Positions 8,740-17,923 of a stretch of 43,911 bases of DNA are shown piece after piece. This DNA comes from an uncultured Clostridia bacterium (lineage in GTDB: Bacteria > Bacillota > Clostridia > Christensenellales > CAG-138): the NCBI GenBank assembly GCA_944366945.1, contig CALVWJ010000002.1:1-43911 (forward strand). Direction: 5' to 3'. A model generated the notes under the pieces. That model worked only from the letters and a program-made list of their open reading frames with translations. It was not told the origin of the DNA and ran no database searches. Both the position numbers and the translations under genes were made by a program. The first letter of the stretch is position 1; each line of letters starts with the position of its first letter.

Positions 8740-9844
8740 CTTCGTTTCCTCCGATCATAGTGTCATAGTGGATGGTGGTGTTTTCATCTATCATTACCGG
8801 GACATAATCGCTCACCATGGTGTTTATGCCCAGATAAGTATGCCGGTCCAATTGAACGCATCGTTTAAGCAGCACCAGCTCAAACTCCGTTCCAGCCGGG
8901 ATCAGCCCCTGCATCCGATCCAGAAACGCTTCCATCTGCACACGGCTTCGGAAAGCATCTTCCGGTAAAAGGATGAAGAATTGATAAGGGTTCTCCCCGT
9001 AAAGGCGCCTGTAAAGCGCAGAATTCGCGCAATCTGGTCTATTGGGGTCCACATCTGCGCTTTCAATGATCAAGGCTTCCTGCCCTGTCAACCTCTTAAT
9101 GGACCTCTTGATGCCTGCTACTGTATACAGGCTTTCATAATCTGCCTGTGCGGTGCGGATCCTTTCTGCAAGGGTGTCCTTTCCCCCATCCGCACTTTCC
9201 ACGCACATCCAGTCAGCCAAATATTCCAGCATCTGCGATGTCGTGTTTTCATAGTCAAAACGGGCGGGCAGCTCATAAATGGCCTGCTCCATATCCATCA
9301 TAATACTATCGAACACGGATAGGAAGCGTTTTGTGAAATCTCCATTTTCTGCATAAATGGCCGGCAGATAATCCAGCATATGGTCTCCCGCCATATGCAG
9401 CCGCAGTGCCTGCAACCGAGGCGGCTGCCCCGAAGCCATGAACTCCAGCATAAGCCACAAATATCGGCCGGACTGGTTGATATAGCAATCCTCACCTTGG
9501 CCTACAGGCTGAAATATTTCTTGCAAGGCTTGATCTGCTTCCAGAGATCCAGGGGTCAAGCTGCTCAAAAAGCTTTCCATGGTCGGGTAGTTCCCATATT
9601 GGGGAACATCTGCTGCGTAAGCCCAAGTTCGAATTAAGCTGTCTTGTGCAAAAACGCAATCCAGAGATAGCCGCCCCCAGCTGAATCCTTTTTCTCCGCT
9701 ATCCAATCCGTAAAGGCAAAGCACGCCTTTCCTAGCCCCCTGGGCCAACGTAAGGCCATCACCATCGGGAATCACCCCCAGCCTGTAGGGGGAACGCCAA
9801 TCTTCCCCTTTGTTCAGCACAAGCTGCTTTTGAAGCCTTTTCAT
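8726..9844 (-). CDS. Phage tail protein, P2 gpI-like baseplate component
   Basis: In the 372-residue protein the block DYLPAIYAENGDFTKRFLSVFDSIMMDMEQAIYELPARFDYENTTSQMLEYLADWM (about 155-215) matches the phage tail protein domain related to P2 gpI, which connects wedges and fibres. A second block (about 235-260, LYTVAGIKRSIKRLTG) is also typical. The N-terminal 150 residues form an extra beta-rich domain common in eCIS versions. It follows two baseplate J-like genes by 21 bases, the usual order. Family assignment is confident; partner contacts are inferred from phage baseplates. Confidence 0.85.
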   Translation of the reverse strand: MKRLQKQLVLNKGEDWRSPYRLGVIPDGDGLTLAQGARKGVLCLYGLDSGEKGFSWGRLSLDCVFAQDSLIRTWAYAADVPQYGNYPTMESFLSSLTPGSLEADQALQEIFQPVGQGEDCYINQSGRYLWLMLEFMASGQPPRLQALRLHMAGDHMLDYLPAIYAENGDFTKRFLSVFDSIMMDMEQAIYELPARFDYENTTSQMLEYLADWMCVESADGGKDTLAERIRTAQADYESLYTVAGIKRSIKRLTGQEALIIESADVDPNRPDCANSALYRRLYGENPYQFFILLPEDAFRSRVQMEAFLDRMQGLIPAGTEFELVLLKRCVQLDRHTYLGINTMVSDYVPVMIDENTTIHYDTMIGGNEVEGR

Positions 9845-9865
9845 CCTTTCCTCCTATGCCCGGCC

Positions 9866-11929
9866 TTAGCGAGTCTGCACATCCAACGCCCGCAGATAGG
9901 CGATGGCATTTCGCTTGAGCCGCAAATCCCCGCGGGGATCTTCATAGCAATCGGGGCTCAGCGCCCTTAGTTCAAGGCGTTCTACCTGCATCACCCCATC
10001 GAGCGCCATCAGCTCAGCCATTAGGTCATCCTTTACCACTGGATCCCCGATAGCGCGTTCCTTTGTGCCCGTTTCCAGATAAGCTTCCACTTGCGTGCGG
10101 ATGGCATCGGATAGGCCGGGAGCTCGCCCACGCACTTGCACCGACACGCCAACTGGCACATATTTGGGCGCCGCAACCTTGATGGAGGTGCAGATCGGCC
10201 GGAAACGCTCCAGTTGGGCCTGCACCGTCTGCAAAAACCGGGTATCCGGCATGGGCCGCGCTTTGGCGCTCCACGGAAGCACTACAACCGTTACAACCGG
10301 AAGCCTGCTTCGCCCCGCTGGTTCATCCGGATCAAATCCGGCGATGGCTTTGGCCTGCGCTACCCGCAGCCCGGGCGTAGCCTTAGCCGCCCGCTCGTAG
10401 TCCGCTTCGGATACGCACTTGTGAGTGCCCTCCATCGAGCGCAGGAATGCTACGGCTGCCTCATCCAGGCTCTGGCTCTCCTGCCCGCCGATGGCCGCTC
10501 TGTTTTCTGCAGGGTCACCATTATTAAAATATAACCCACAATTTCCCGGAACGTTGCCGCCCCCGCAATAGGACAGCACCATGGATGCTACGAGCACACC
10601 TTGCTGGCTTCTGGGTGGTATCGCTCCATGCGCACCATCCCCAAATACCAGCTGCTCTTCATCCGGGTCATAGGTAAACACCAAATCCCGGGGTCCGCAA
10701 GAGGAAAGATCTTCTGCATAGTGCCAAAGCTGAGGTCGAACTTCGCCATCTCGGCATCGAGTATCACAAATCAGAGCCAGCCTTTCCGGCAATACCTTCC
10801 TTCCTCCCAGATCCAGCGCAAGGGTCATGTTAGGAAGTCCCGTCGTTGGGAAAAACAGCCTATGGAAGCGCAGGGCATCCTGGCTTACCACCAGCAGGTT
10901 ATCGCCCCCATCCTGGATGCAGCCATCCACTTCCAGGGTTACCTCCAGCCCTTGCTCGGTCCGCTGCTGCTCGGCTTCTACAAAGCGCAGGCCTTCAGCT
11001 TCCCGCACGAACCAATATACGCCGCCTTCCTGCGACACTGCATCTGCCAGGAGCAACTGATTTTTGCCGGGATCAATCTTGAACCAGCGATAGCCGGCCC
11101 AGGTTTCCTGCTGCGCTGCCCGGAACCAACCTGCGGACACATTGCAAAGCCGCACATCTTCCTCGCAGCCACCTTCCAGTTGCTCTACAGCCAAATACCT
11201 CCGGCTTGGAAGCCCGCAATCCCCGTCGCTCTCGCCAAACGAAGCGGGAAACGTGAAGGTAATAAAGCCGCTATGGCTTAAGCCAAAGGTTTCATCTTCC
11301 ACCGCAAGCGGGTCTTCCGTGCCACAGCAGCGCCATTGCAGTGTCCGCGGCGCCGCCTGGCCCTTCTCAAATGGGTTCCGATCCACCGGCCGCTTATCAT
11401 CCACCTCAAACCACAGCCGCATGCGCTGCTCCGTTCCAGATAAGCCAATGCGCAGCGTTCCGCCACCTTGGCGCTCCAAAAACGGCCAGATCGAAATGCC
11501 CGGCTGCCCCATGATGGAAGTCATATCCTTGGCACCATCGGTGCCAAGCAGATACACCACCTCCACCGCTGCGCCCTTTTGGGCCGGTTCCAGCAGCTCA
11601 AAGCATATACTCTCCTGGTTCTCCAACCGTGCCAGGGTAGGATAGCTGTCCGCTTCTTCCCAGGCGGGATGCACCAGGCAGGCGGCCGGCCTGGCTGGCT
11701 CCAGCTTTATGCCCAGAAGCTTAAGGAATTTTTTCTCCAATTCCTCAGTGACCACATTCATGTGGTACTGTTGCATTTCCTTATACCAGGCGATCAGTTC
11801 CAAAATGGTGATGCCTGGATCATGAGCGTTGTAATCCGTCCAAGCGGGGCAAAGCCAGGGCAGGCGACCGATCGCGTATTCCATGATTTCATCAAAGGTC
11901 TGGTCATCCAAATTCCTGGATCGCAGCAT
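9866..11929 (-). CDS. Baseplate wedge protein, second J-like (Afp12-type)
   Basis: The 687-residue protein opens with RNLDDQTFDEIMEYAIGRLPWLCPAWTDYNAHDPGITILEL, the hallmark N-terminus of eCIS baseplate J-like proteins (related to P2 gpJ and T4 gp6). The second half has the J-domain core: FGDGAHGAIPPRSQQGVLVASMVLSYCGGGNVPGNC and later SEADYERAAKATPGLRVAQAKAIAGFDP. Such proteins form the wedge ring that triggers sheath contraction. It is paralogous in part to the upstream 975-residue protein (24 bases away), as Afp11/Afp12 are. The middle shows an inserted beta-rich region. Confidence 0.9.
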   Translation of the reverse strand: MLRSRNLDDQTFDEIMEYAIGRLPWLCPAWTDYNAHDPGITILELIAWYKEMQQYHMNVVTEELEKKFLKLLGIKLEPARPAACLVHPAWEEADSYPTLARLENQESICFELLEPAQKGAAVEVVYLLGTDGAKDMTSIMGQPGISIWPFLERQGGGTLRIGLSGTEQRMRLWFEVDDKRPVDRNPFEKGQAAPRTLQWRCCGTEDPLAVEDETFGLSHSGFITFTFPASFGESDGDCGLPSRRYLAVEQLEGGCEEDVRLCNVSAGWFRAAQQETWAGYRWFKIDPGKNQLLLADAVSQEGGVYWFVREAEGLRFVEAEQQRTEQGLEVTLEVDGCIQDGGDNLLVVSQDALRFHRLFFPTTGLPNMTLALDLGGRKVLPERLALICDTRCRDGEVRPQLWHYAEDLSSCGPRDLVFTYDPDEEQLVFGDGAHGAIPPRSQQGVLVASMVLSYCGGGNVPGNCGLYFNNGDPAENRAAIGGQESQSLDEAAVAFLRSMEGTHKCVSEADYERAAKATPGLRVAQAKAIAGFDPDEPAGRSRLPVVTVVVLPWSAKARPMPDTRFLQTVQAQLERFRPICTSIKVAAPKYVPVGVSVQVRGRAPGLSDAIRTQVEAYLETGTKERAIGDPVVKDDLMAELMALDGVMQVERLELRALSPDCYEDPRGDLRLKRNAIAYLRALDVQTR

Positions 11930-11953
11930 TTTCCGCTCCCCCCTTTCCCAAGC

Positions 11954-14881
11954 TTAAACAACCCGGATGCTGTGCGTCCCGCTCCGTACTGTGGCAAACG
12001 GGAACGCATCGTCCGTATCTAAGGCGCACAACTTGCGCCGGCCTTCTTCAAAATAGCTTCCCTCGCAGAACACCTGTTCCACGCTCCGCACATTGGCCGT
12101 TGCCTTAATGGTGCGGTAGAGTTCCACCAAATTGATCTGGGCCCCGATCTCCCGGGTGCGCCAGGTCTTTTCAATCAGAGCTGTGATATGGCCTGCAAGC
12201 TCCTGCTGGGTGACGGCTGCTTGATCCAGATCCCACATCTGTACCTGCGCCCGCACATGGATGGTAATCTCTGTAGAGGGCACAACGTGTAAGCGGTTGC
12301 CTGCAATTAAATTGCAGTCGCATCGGGTGGAGAGATAATTGTAAATCTCCCGGCACAACCCATAGCGCATCCGCTCATCTTTGAAATCACGCCCCATCAC
12401 TACCAGGCATACATGCCCCGGCGCCTGGCGGCCTTTCTGATCCACGTTGGGGAAACATTTCACATGTGCTGCCCGCTGGAAGCGGAAAAGCACCATCTGC
12501 TCGAAATCCGATGCGCCGAGCGCGCGGCCCCGATGGCGGATGCCCTTGTTGCCAAGCGCTTCGATTTTCTCCATAGGGGGTTGATCGGTTCCCCCGCACA
12601 TAGGCGCAATATTCTTGACTCCAGTAATTCTTGGAAGGGAGCCCAATAAAGCGTTTACTTGGCCCTCTGCCAGGTTTCCGCGGCTTCCTCCGCCATAGGA
12701 GTAGGAAACGCGTATATTCTGAAGCCCCTTGGGTGGCACCTTGCCGCTGCGGCCATTGCCAAAATGCACCAGGCCAGCCATAGCATCCACTTCATAAACC
12801 CGGTCATCCCGGCCGCTGAGCAGCAAATTGTTCACCCGTTCCCAGCGCACCCAGCAATGCGTAACCGCGCCTTCTTCCCGCTCTACTCGTACTTTCCTAG
12901 GCATCGCGGCTTCCAACGTGCCAATCTGCCCCATAGAAAGCTCGTTGATTTCATCCACCCAGATCTCCGTATCCAGCACCGGGCTTTCCAGCAGTTCCAA
13001 GGTTTTATCAACCTCATAGGCTTCTGTGCTGAAATATTGTTCCGCGCCCCGCTGCTGCTGCTTGGCTTCCACAATATTGAAATCCAGGCCCATAATCTGG
13101 GGTGCTGGCCGATCGCTCCTGCTGAAAGAGCTCATACTCATCCGCAGCCAGTATCCCGTTTCTCCGAAGAAGGTCGCCTCCGGAAGCGGATCTGGAAGAT
13201 ACAGGAACGCCGTGCCCGTATAACGCAGGTTTCCGGTTTGATCCACGGTGCGCACCTGGGCAAACGTCTCTCCATTCCAGCTTTCAAAGAGAATTTTGCT
13301 TGGTAGCAGCGTCTCACCAGCCACCTGGAACAGGATGGAAAGTGGCATAGCATGTGGGGAAGCATCAAACCGCAAATACATGGCACGCGGATGCACTGGC
13401 AAGGGATCATAGAGCGTCATGGCCAAATCCGTAACTTGGTCTGCCTCTAAAATCTCAGTGCAGCTCGCGTTGTTCCAGGCCCGCACGGTTTGCGCCGGCC
13501 GCAAACGGTCATACTGGAAGTTGCACCGCACATCCTTTACAAATGGCAGCAACCAGCGAGGTTTGGTGCTGAGGAAGTTTTCCACGTTTACAACTCTCGC
13601 GCGGATATAATACCCCTGCTCAGCGTTCACCAGCACTTGATCCATATCTTCCGGTACCGTAAAGGTTACAAGGAGCGCACCTTCCTGCTTACAGGTGAAG
13701 GGGTTCTCATTGCCGTGTACCGCAAGCTTTGCCCATCCACTGCCGTTGTAATATTCCCAGACTACCTGTTCTACGAACACGTCATCCGGCACCACCCGTA
13801 CCGCGTCGTTTTTATCGATAATCCGCTTGTTAAACTCATACTGGGGCTCATCTCCCACTGTAGAATAGATCACCGGAACGATGTCCATCTGCACATTCAC
13901 ATGAGCGCCCCGCTTGCAGAACACGCGGTCAGAGCGGATATAAAACAGCTCATACGCTGCCGGCCGCCGGCCAAAACAATAGCCCCCATCCGGCAGGGTA
14001 ATCGGAATATCGTTATTGGAAACCCCATCTGCAGGCAACGCTTCTGGGATGCTGCTGCGCAAAGCGATGCCGTTTACCTGGATGCTTCCTTGCACTTTAG
14101 CGCTCACATCGCAGTAGATGTATACGTTCCCATCCTCTTCCGGGCAAAGCGCTTTCTCATCCTCTTTAAACAACCGCAGGATACCGCCTTCTGCCCGAGT
14201 GTTTTGGAATGCCGGGTAATCCGTTCCATCAAAATAGCGCCAAGTTGCGTTATCCGGGTCCGCCAGAATCTCTGCCGTGCCTGCTTCCAGAAAGCGCGCA
14301 GATTGGCGCAGGGAAATCTGCAACTCGCACGGTCCTTCCAGGGTCAATACTTGGTTCTGCGCAAAGGCAAAACGATGAAATTGGAGGTTCTTTTGCCCCG
14401 TTGGCGCAAAGAATGGCTGCTCTTTGGTAAGATCCAGCCGCTCAATCCGGCCTTCTGTCGGGTCAACATAGTATACATCCTGCAAACTTGCAGTGGTAGC
14501 CTCGATCCGGTGGCTGGTTGCGAATACAATGTCCGTTCCATCCCCTTCCGGCGAAGCTGCAAAGATCTCCGTGCCCGCTGGCACCGGAACCGGGCCGCCG
14601 GCACCGCCGGCTGTGAACTGCACCAGACCGCAAGCTGGGGTAACCCCTGGACCTGGCACACCCAACAGGTTGAGAAATTCTGTATAATGTTTTTGCGGCA
14701 ACAGGTTGAATCGGTCGATGGTTTGATAGAAAAGTTCCCCAAACAGAGTAGCAATTGCCGCCCCGGGGTCCGTTTCATCCCCCTGCTCATAACGCCATTC
14801 TGGAACATATTCCCCAGCCCGGCGCTGAATGAGGTCCATCAATTCTTCCTTGGTCCGCGGGTCGAGAATGGGCTTGTTCAT
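11954..14881 (-). CDS. Baseplate wedge protein, large J-like (Afp11-type)
   Basis: The 975-residue protein has the N-terminus IQRRAGEYVPEWRYEQGDETDPGAAIATLFGELFYQTIDRFNLLPQKHYTEFLNLLG, typical of the larger eCIS J-like wedge protein. The C-terminal J-domain reads FGNGRSGKVPPKGLQNIRVSYSYGGGSRGNLAEGQVNALLGSLPRITGVKNIAPMCGGTD...HRGRALGASDFEQMV. Between them lies a long beta-rich segment. Length is within the Afp11-like range. Its start overlaps the gp25-like gene by 4 bases (ATGA), so the two wedge proteins are likely translationally coupled. Confidence 0.92.
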   Translation of the reverse strand: MNKPILDPRTKEELMDLIQRRAGEYVPEWRYEQGDETDPGAAIATLFGELFYQTIDRFNLLPQKHYTEFLNLLGVPGPGVTPACGLVQFTAGGAGGPVPVPAGTEIFAASPEGDGTDIVFATSHRIEATTASLQDVYYVDPTEGRIERLDLTKEQPFFAPTGQKNLQFHRFAFAQNQVLTLEGPCELQISLRQSARFLEAGTAEILADPDNATWRYFDGTDYPAFQNTRAEGGILRLFKEDEKALCPEEDGNVYIYCDVSAKVQGSIQVNGIALRSSIPEALPADGVSNNDIPITLPDGGYCFGRRPAAYELFYIRSDRVFCKRGAHVNVQMDIVPVIYSTVGDEPQYEFNKRIIDKNDAVRVVPDDVFVEQVVWEYYNGSGWAKLAVHGNENPFTCKQEGALLVTFTVPEDMDQVLVNAEQGYYIRARVVNVENFLSTKPRWLLPFVKDVRCNFQYDRLRPAQTVRAWNNASCTEILEADQVTDLAMTLYDPLPVHPRAMYLRFDASPHAMPLSILFQVAGETLLPSKILFESWNGETFAQVRTVDQTGNLRYTGTAFLYLPDPLPEATFFGETGYWLRMSMSSFSRSDRPAPQIMGLDFNIVEAKQQQRGAEQYFSTEAYEVDKTLELLESPVLDTEIWVDEINELSMGQIGTLEAAMPRKVRVEREEGAVTHCWVRWERVNNLLLSGRDDRVYEVDAMAGLVHFGNGRSGKVPPKGLQNIRVSYSYGGGSRGNLAEGQVNALLGSLPRITGVKNIAPMCGGTDQPPMEKIEALGNKGIRHRGRALGASDFEQMVLFRFQRAAHVKCFPNVDQKGRQAPGHVCLVVMGRDFKDERMRYGLCREIYNYLSTRCDCNLIAGNRLHVVPSTEITIHVRAQVQMWDLDQAAVTQQELAGHITALIEKTWRTREIGAQINLVELYRTIKATANVRSVEQVFCEGSYFEEGRRKLCALDTDDAFPFATVRSGTHSIRVV

Positions 14882-15285
14882 TCTTCCGCTCCCTCATGCA
14901 GATAAAAAGGATATACCTGATTGTACCGGTTGTTTGTGCTGCGCACGGTATAGGCCACATCGATCAGCAGCGTGCCAGCATTTCCGTCCTGCTCCTTGCA
15001 TTCAGCCTGCACATCTACGATTCTGGGTTCCTGCAGCAAAAGCTGCTCCCGCACATCGTAGGCAATGGCTGCCTTTGAGGAGTGTGCCAGGGGCGAGAAG
15101 GCGTATTCCGCCACGTTGGAACCAAATTCCGGCCGCATCACCCGTTCTCCGATGGAAGTATGGATGATAATACGCACCGCCTCTTTGATGTCCTCCTCAT
15201 GGCTGGACATGGCCAGTTTTCCCGTCCTTGGATCGATCTGCAACGGAAATTTTAAACCGCTGCCTAAAAAGTCCTTGCTGCCCAT
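14878..15285 (-). CDS. gp25-like baseplate wedge protein (Afp9-type)
   Basis: The 135-residue protein is a clear GPW/gp25 family member. It contains the conserved IHTSIGERVMRPEFGSNVAEYAF and flanking PLQIDPRTGKLAMSSHEEDIKEAVRIII; the acidic Glu of the GER...EFG region is present. In T4, Afp and type VI systems this protein joins the wedge to the sheath and is required for baseplate assembly. It lies 18 bases after the spike gene and overlaps the J-like gene by 4 bases. Length is normal for the family. Confidence 0.94.
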   Translation of the reverse strand: MGSKDFLGSGLKFPLQIDPRTGKLAMSSHEEDIKEAVRIIIHTSIGERVMRPEFGSNVAEYAFSPLAHSSKAAIAYDVREQLLLQEPRIVDVQAECKEQDGNAGTLLIDVAYTVRSTNNRYNQVYPFYLHEGAEE

Positions 15286-15303
15286 GCTTCCTCCTTACCG
15301 AGA

Positions 15304-16053
15304 TCAATTGATCTGTACCATAGCGCCCTTGATAACCGTGTTTCCAGAAGCCTGGGCGTTCAGCATTCCGTTTGCTTTAATGTCCACATTTGCACCATTT
15401 TCCGTTAGGCCATTCTTAGCTTTCAGCTCCACATCCGTGCCATCTAAGGAAACGGTCTTAGAAGCCGTTCCCGTCATGTTGCCGGAGGATTCCAGCACCA
15501 GGCTTGTATTTCCTGCACTCAAGGTAAGCTTGGTTTTTGCGCTCAAGGTTATCTCACCCTTTTCCCACAGGATCGTCAGCTTGTTTTCGGCATTTTTATC
15601 CTGCAGCGAGATGCTCTTGTTTTCATCGTCCAGCTGAAGCATCGCGCCCGACGGGGTGTTGATCGTAAGCTTCTCTTTGCCTTGGGTATCCTCCATCTTG
15701 ATCTCAATCCCGGCCGGAGTTTTAATGGAGCGCACTTCATTTTTGCCATCCTGTACGGTATAGGGCGCTTTAACGTCGTTCGCCCAATAGCTTCCAAACA
15801 CGATGGGGTGGTGCACATCTCCGCCCAAATACCCCAGAAGCACAAGGTCACCCACTTGGGGAAAGAAAAACTGCCCATATTCCTTCCCTGCCATAGAAGA
15901 CATGCAATAGCACCAGTCCGTTTCCCCAACGTCCTTATCCGCGGTTATGGGTTTACACTTGAGCCGGTTGAGATTATCCGGATCTGTGATATTTGTGACG
16001 GTGGCCAGGATGACACCGGATTTTTTCATATAAGCACTGGCGTCATTGTTCAT
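15304..16053 (-). CDS. Spike protein, gp5/VgrG-like (baseplate V, OB fold plus beta-helix)
   Basis: In the 249-residue protein, residues 10-95 form the OB-fold of phage baseplate V/gp5/VgrG spikes (GVILATVTNITDPDNLNRLKCK, GQFFFPQVGDLVLLGYLGGDVHHPIVFGSYW). After about 110, short strands alternating hydrophobic and polar residues (LTINTPSGAMLQLDDENKSI, KTKLTLSAGNTSLVLESSG, VSLDGTDVELKAKNG) indicate a triple-stranded beta-helix needle. The start codon overlaps the gp27-like gene by 4 bases. In Afp the two parts are one Afp8 chain; here they are two genes. No PAAR cap gene is visible beside it. Confidence 0.92.
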   Translation of the reverse strand: MNNDASAYMKKSGVILATVTNITDPDNLNRLKCKPITADKDVGETDWCYCMSSMAGKEYGQFFFPQVGDLVLLGYLGGDVHHPIVFGSYWANDVKAPYTVQDGKNEVRSIKTPAGIEIKMEDTQGKEKLTINTPSGAMLQLDDENKSISLQDKNAENKLTILWEKGEITLSAKTKLTLSAGNTSLVLESSGNMTGTASKTVSLDGTDVELKAKNGLTENGANVDIKANGMLNAQASGNTVIKGAMVQIN

Positions 16054-17150
16054 TTGCTCTTGGCTCCCTTCACCTCAAAACTTGTATAATAGCCATCATC
16101 GCTAAATTCATGGGTCACTTTGCTGATAAAGTAATTATCTGCTGCGCTTTTATCAAAGCCTTTTAAGGTAATATATCGGCCTGGGATCAGCTCTGGGATC
16201 CCAACGCAGCGCCCTTTGCCCGATACGAAGGAATAGGCTCGCTGGTCGAAAATAGCCTGTGCCAGTTCCTTGCATTCTTCCGGGGTCTGCACGAAGAAGT
16301 TGATCTCCTTCTGCACGATGCCATTGAAGCCCTTGGCAATGTCCCCAGCTTCGCTGCCTGCGCCAGACACGCTGGTATCTGTGGCCTCCCCGGAAATCGG
16401 CTTGAGGGTTTTGGGGTCAATGCCATAAACCACCACTTTGCCCACTTGGTTGCGCAGGGAAACGGTTTTGCTGAACTGCAACAGGCTTACCCCCATGTTC
16501 AATTCCAGCAGCTTGCTTGTTTTCTGCATCAGCTGATCGAACACAATCTCCCCATCGATCACCGTGAAAACCATATTGTATACTTTGGCCAGGAAGCAAA
16601 GGAAATGATAGTCATCCATTTCCTCTTGAATCAGCTCCACATCGAAATCCTTGATGGTTCCCACCGTGACCTTTTTGGCATAGCCCTTGGAAACGCAATC
16701 GTTGAGAATCTCCTTCACCACTGTTGCAGTAGATTTTTCCTGCATGTATTTGCGATCGCTTGCATTCATCAAATAGCCCTTCGCGTCAATTCCATTTACG
16801 CTTAGGCTGGGTGCGCTTTCGGCGGAATAGTTGATGGTAAAATCATCCACAAAACCAAAAAATACGGATTTTTTGCTCACATAGCCGGCCTTGATTTCGA
16901 TTTTCTGGCCTACCTGGATAGTATCAAGCAGGCTGTTATTCCACTTACTGCCTTCATAATCATACTGCGCCTCCACCGTAAAACTACAACCGCCGGCGCC
17001 AGTGCCAGCATCGATGTCCACGGTGATGGAAGAAAAGTGGAATTTAGCGCTGTCTAACTTTGTTCCCCCCACGCTTACCTCAAAGGCAGGCGCTCGGAAT
17101 CCGTCGTATTTATCCTCCAGGCTTTTAAAATTGTAGGAGCCAGTATCCAT
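16050..17150 (-). CDS. Spike hub protein, gp27/gpD-like (phage late control D family)
   Basis: The 366-residue protein matches the late control D/gp27 hub family: AFEVSVGGTKLDS near the start, a barrel segment IQVGQKIEIKAGYVSKKSVFFGFVDDFTINYS, a middle domain with YMQEKSTATVVKEILNDCVSKGY, and the end FISKVTHEFSDDGYYTSFEVKG. The hub trimer joins the tube end to the spike. It corresponds to the N-terminal half of Afp8/VgrG and is followed, with a 4-base overlap, by the spike half as a separate gene. Gene order after the LysM gene is as in other eCIS. Confidence 0.92.
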   Translation of the reverse strand: MDTGSYNFKSLEDKYDGFRAPAFEVSVGGTKLDSAKFHFSSITVDIDAGTGAGGCSFTVEAQYDYEGSKWNNSLLDTIQVGQKIEIKAGYVSKKSVFFGFVDDFTINYSAESAPSLSVNGIDAKGYLMNASDRKYMQEKSTATVVKEILNDCVSKGYAKKVTVGTIKDFDVELIQEEMDDYHFLCFLAKVYNMVFTVIDGEIVFDQLMQKTSKLLELNMGVSLLQFSKTVSLRNQVGKVVVYGIDPKTLKPISGEATDTSVSGAGSEAGDIAKGFNGIVQKEINFFVQTPEECKELAQAIFDQRAYSFVSGKGRCVGIPELIPGRYITLKGFDKSAADNYFISKVTHEFSDDGYYTSFEVKGAKSK

Positions 17151-17178
17151 TCCCAGTGTTTCTCCTGCTAAACAAAAC

Positions 17179-17904
17179 TTATTTGATCGCGGGCAGCTTA
17201 ATTATATGACCCGTATCGAGCAGCCGGGGATTTTCAATACTGTTTGCCTTGGCAATCACGCGCCATTGCTGGCACTGGCCATATTCCCGGCCAGAAAAGC
17301 TCCAGAGTGCATCGCCTTGATGCACGGTGCGGTATTTGGCCGTATCCGGCGATTCGTTTGGGGCCATTTCCGCAATTTTACTGGGCTTCATATATTGCTT
17401 GAAGGTCACCTGCAGAGTAGCGCGCACCGGCGTGCCAAGTTGATTGAACATCGTAAACTTCTGGCTGCAATTTACAAGATGGCCTTCAAACTGCAATGAA
17501 CCCCATTCAATCTTCAGCAATGGCGGCACGTGGGTGCTCTTGTCGATAATCATCAAGTCATATATCTTTGAGGTATATTCCCGCACATCCAGCTTGGTGG
17601 GGGCGGGCGTAAGGGCTGTTGCATTGAGCTTGAGTATATCCATTGCACTGCCGCCCACAAGGCTTGCAGAAGCAAACGTATCAAAAAACAGTTCCATCTG
17701 CAGGGTTTCGCTGGTGCCATGGACAAATTGGATGCTGGGCATGTTGGAAGCCAAGCCTGGATTCTCGCTGTATTTGGCCCCGCGTTCCTGCACATAGGAT
17801 TCGGGGTTATACATAACGTAGATCTTCTTATTGTTGGACTTATTGGTAATGCACATTTTCTCCAAGGGCATTACCAAATTGGGGTTCATAATGCCGATTT
17901 GCAT
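17179..17904 (-). CDS. LysM-domain hub/tube-adaptor protein (Afp7-type)
   Basis: The 241-residue protein has a beta-rich N-terminal domain (IYVMYNPESYVQERGAKYSE, PSIQFVHGTSETLQMELFFDT) and a C-terminal LysM motif (about 190-240: YRTVHQGDALWSFSGREYGQCQQWRVIAKANSIENPRLL, HIIKLPAIK). This architecture is that of Afp7/PVC7 and of LysM-carrying T4 gp53-like proteins, which clamp the hub to the wedges. The LysM is thought to be structural rather than peptidoglycan-binding there. It lies 28 bases upstream of the hub gene. Confidence 0.9.
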   Translation of the reverse strand: MQIGIMNPNLVMPLEKMCITNKSNNKKIYVMYNPESYVQERGAKYSENPGLASNMPSIQFVHGTSETLQMELFFDTFASASLVGGSAMDILKLNATALTPAPTKLDVREYTSKIYDLMIIDKSTHVPPLLKIEWGSLQFEGHLVNCSQKFTMFNQLGTPVRATLQVTFKQYMKPSKIAEMAPNESPDTAKYRTVHQGDALWSFSGREYGQCQQWRVIAKANSIENPRLLDTGHIIKLPAIK

Positions 17905-17923
17905 GGCGTGCCTCCTCTAATGT

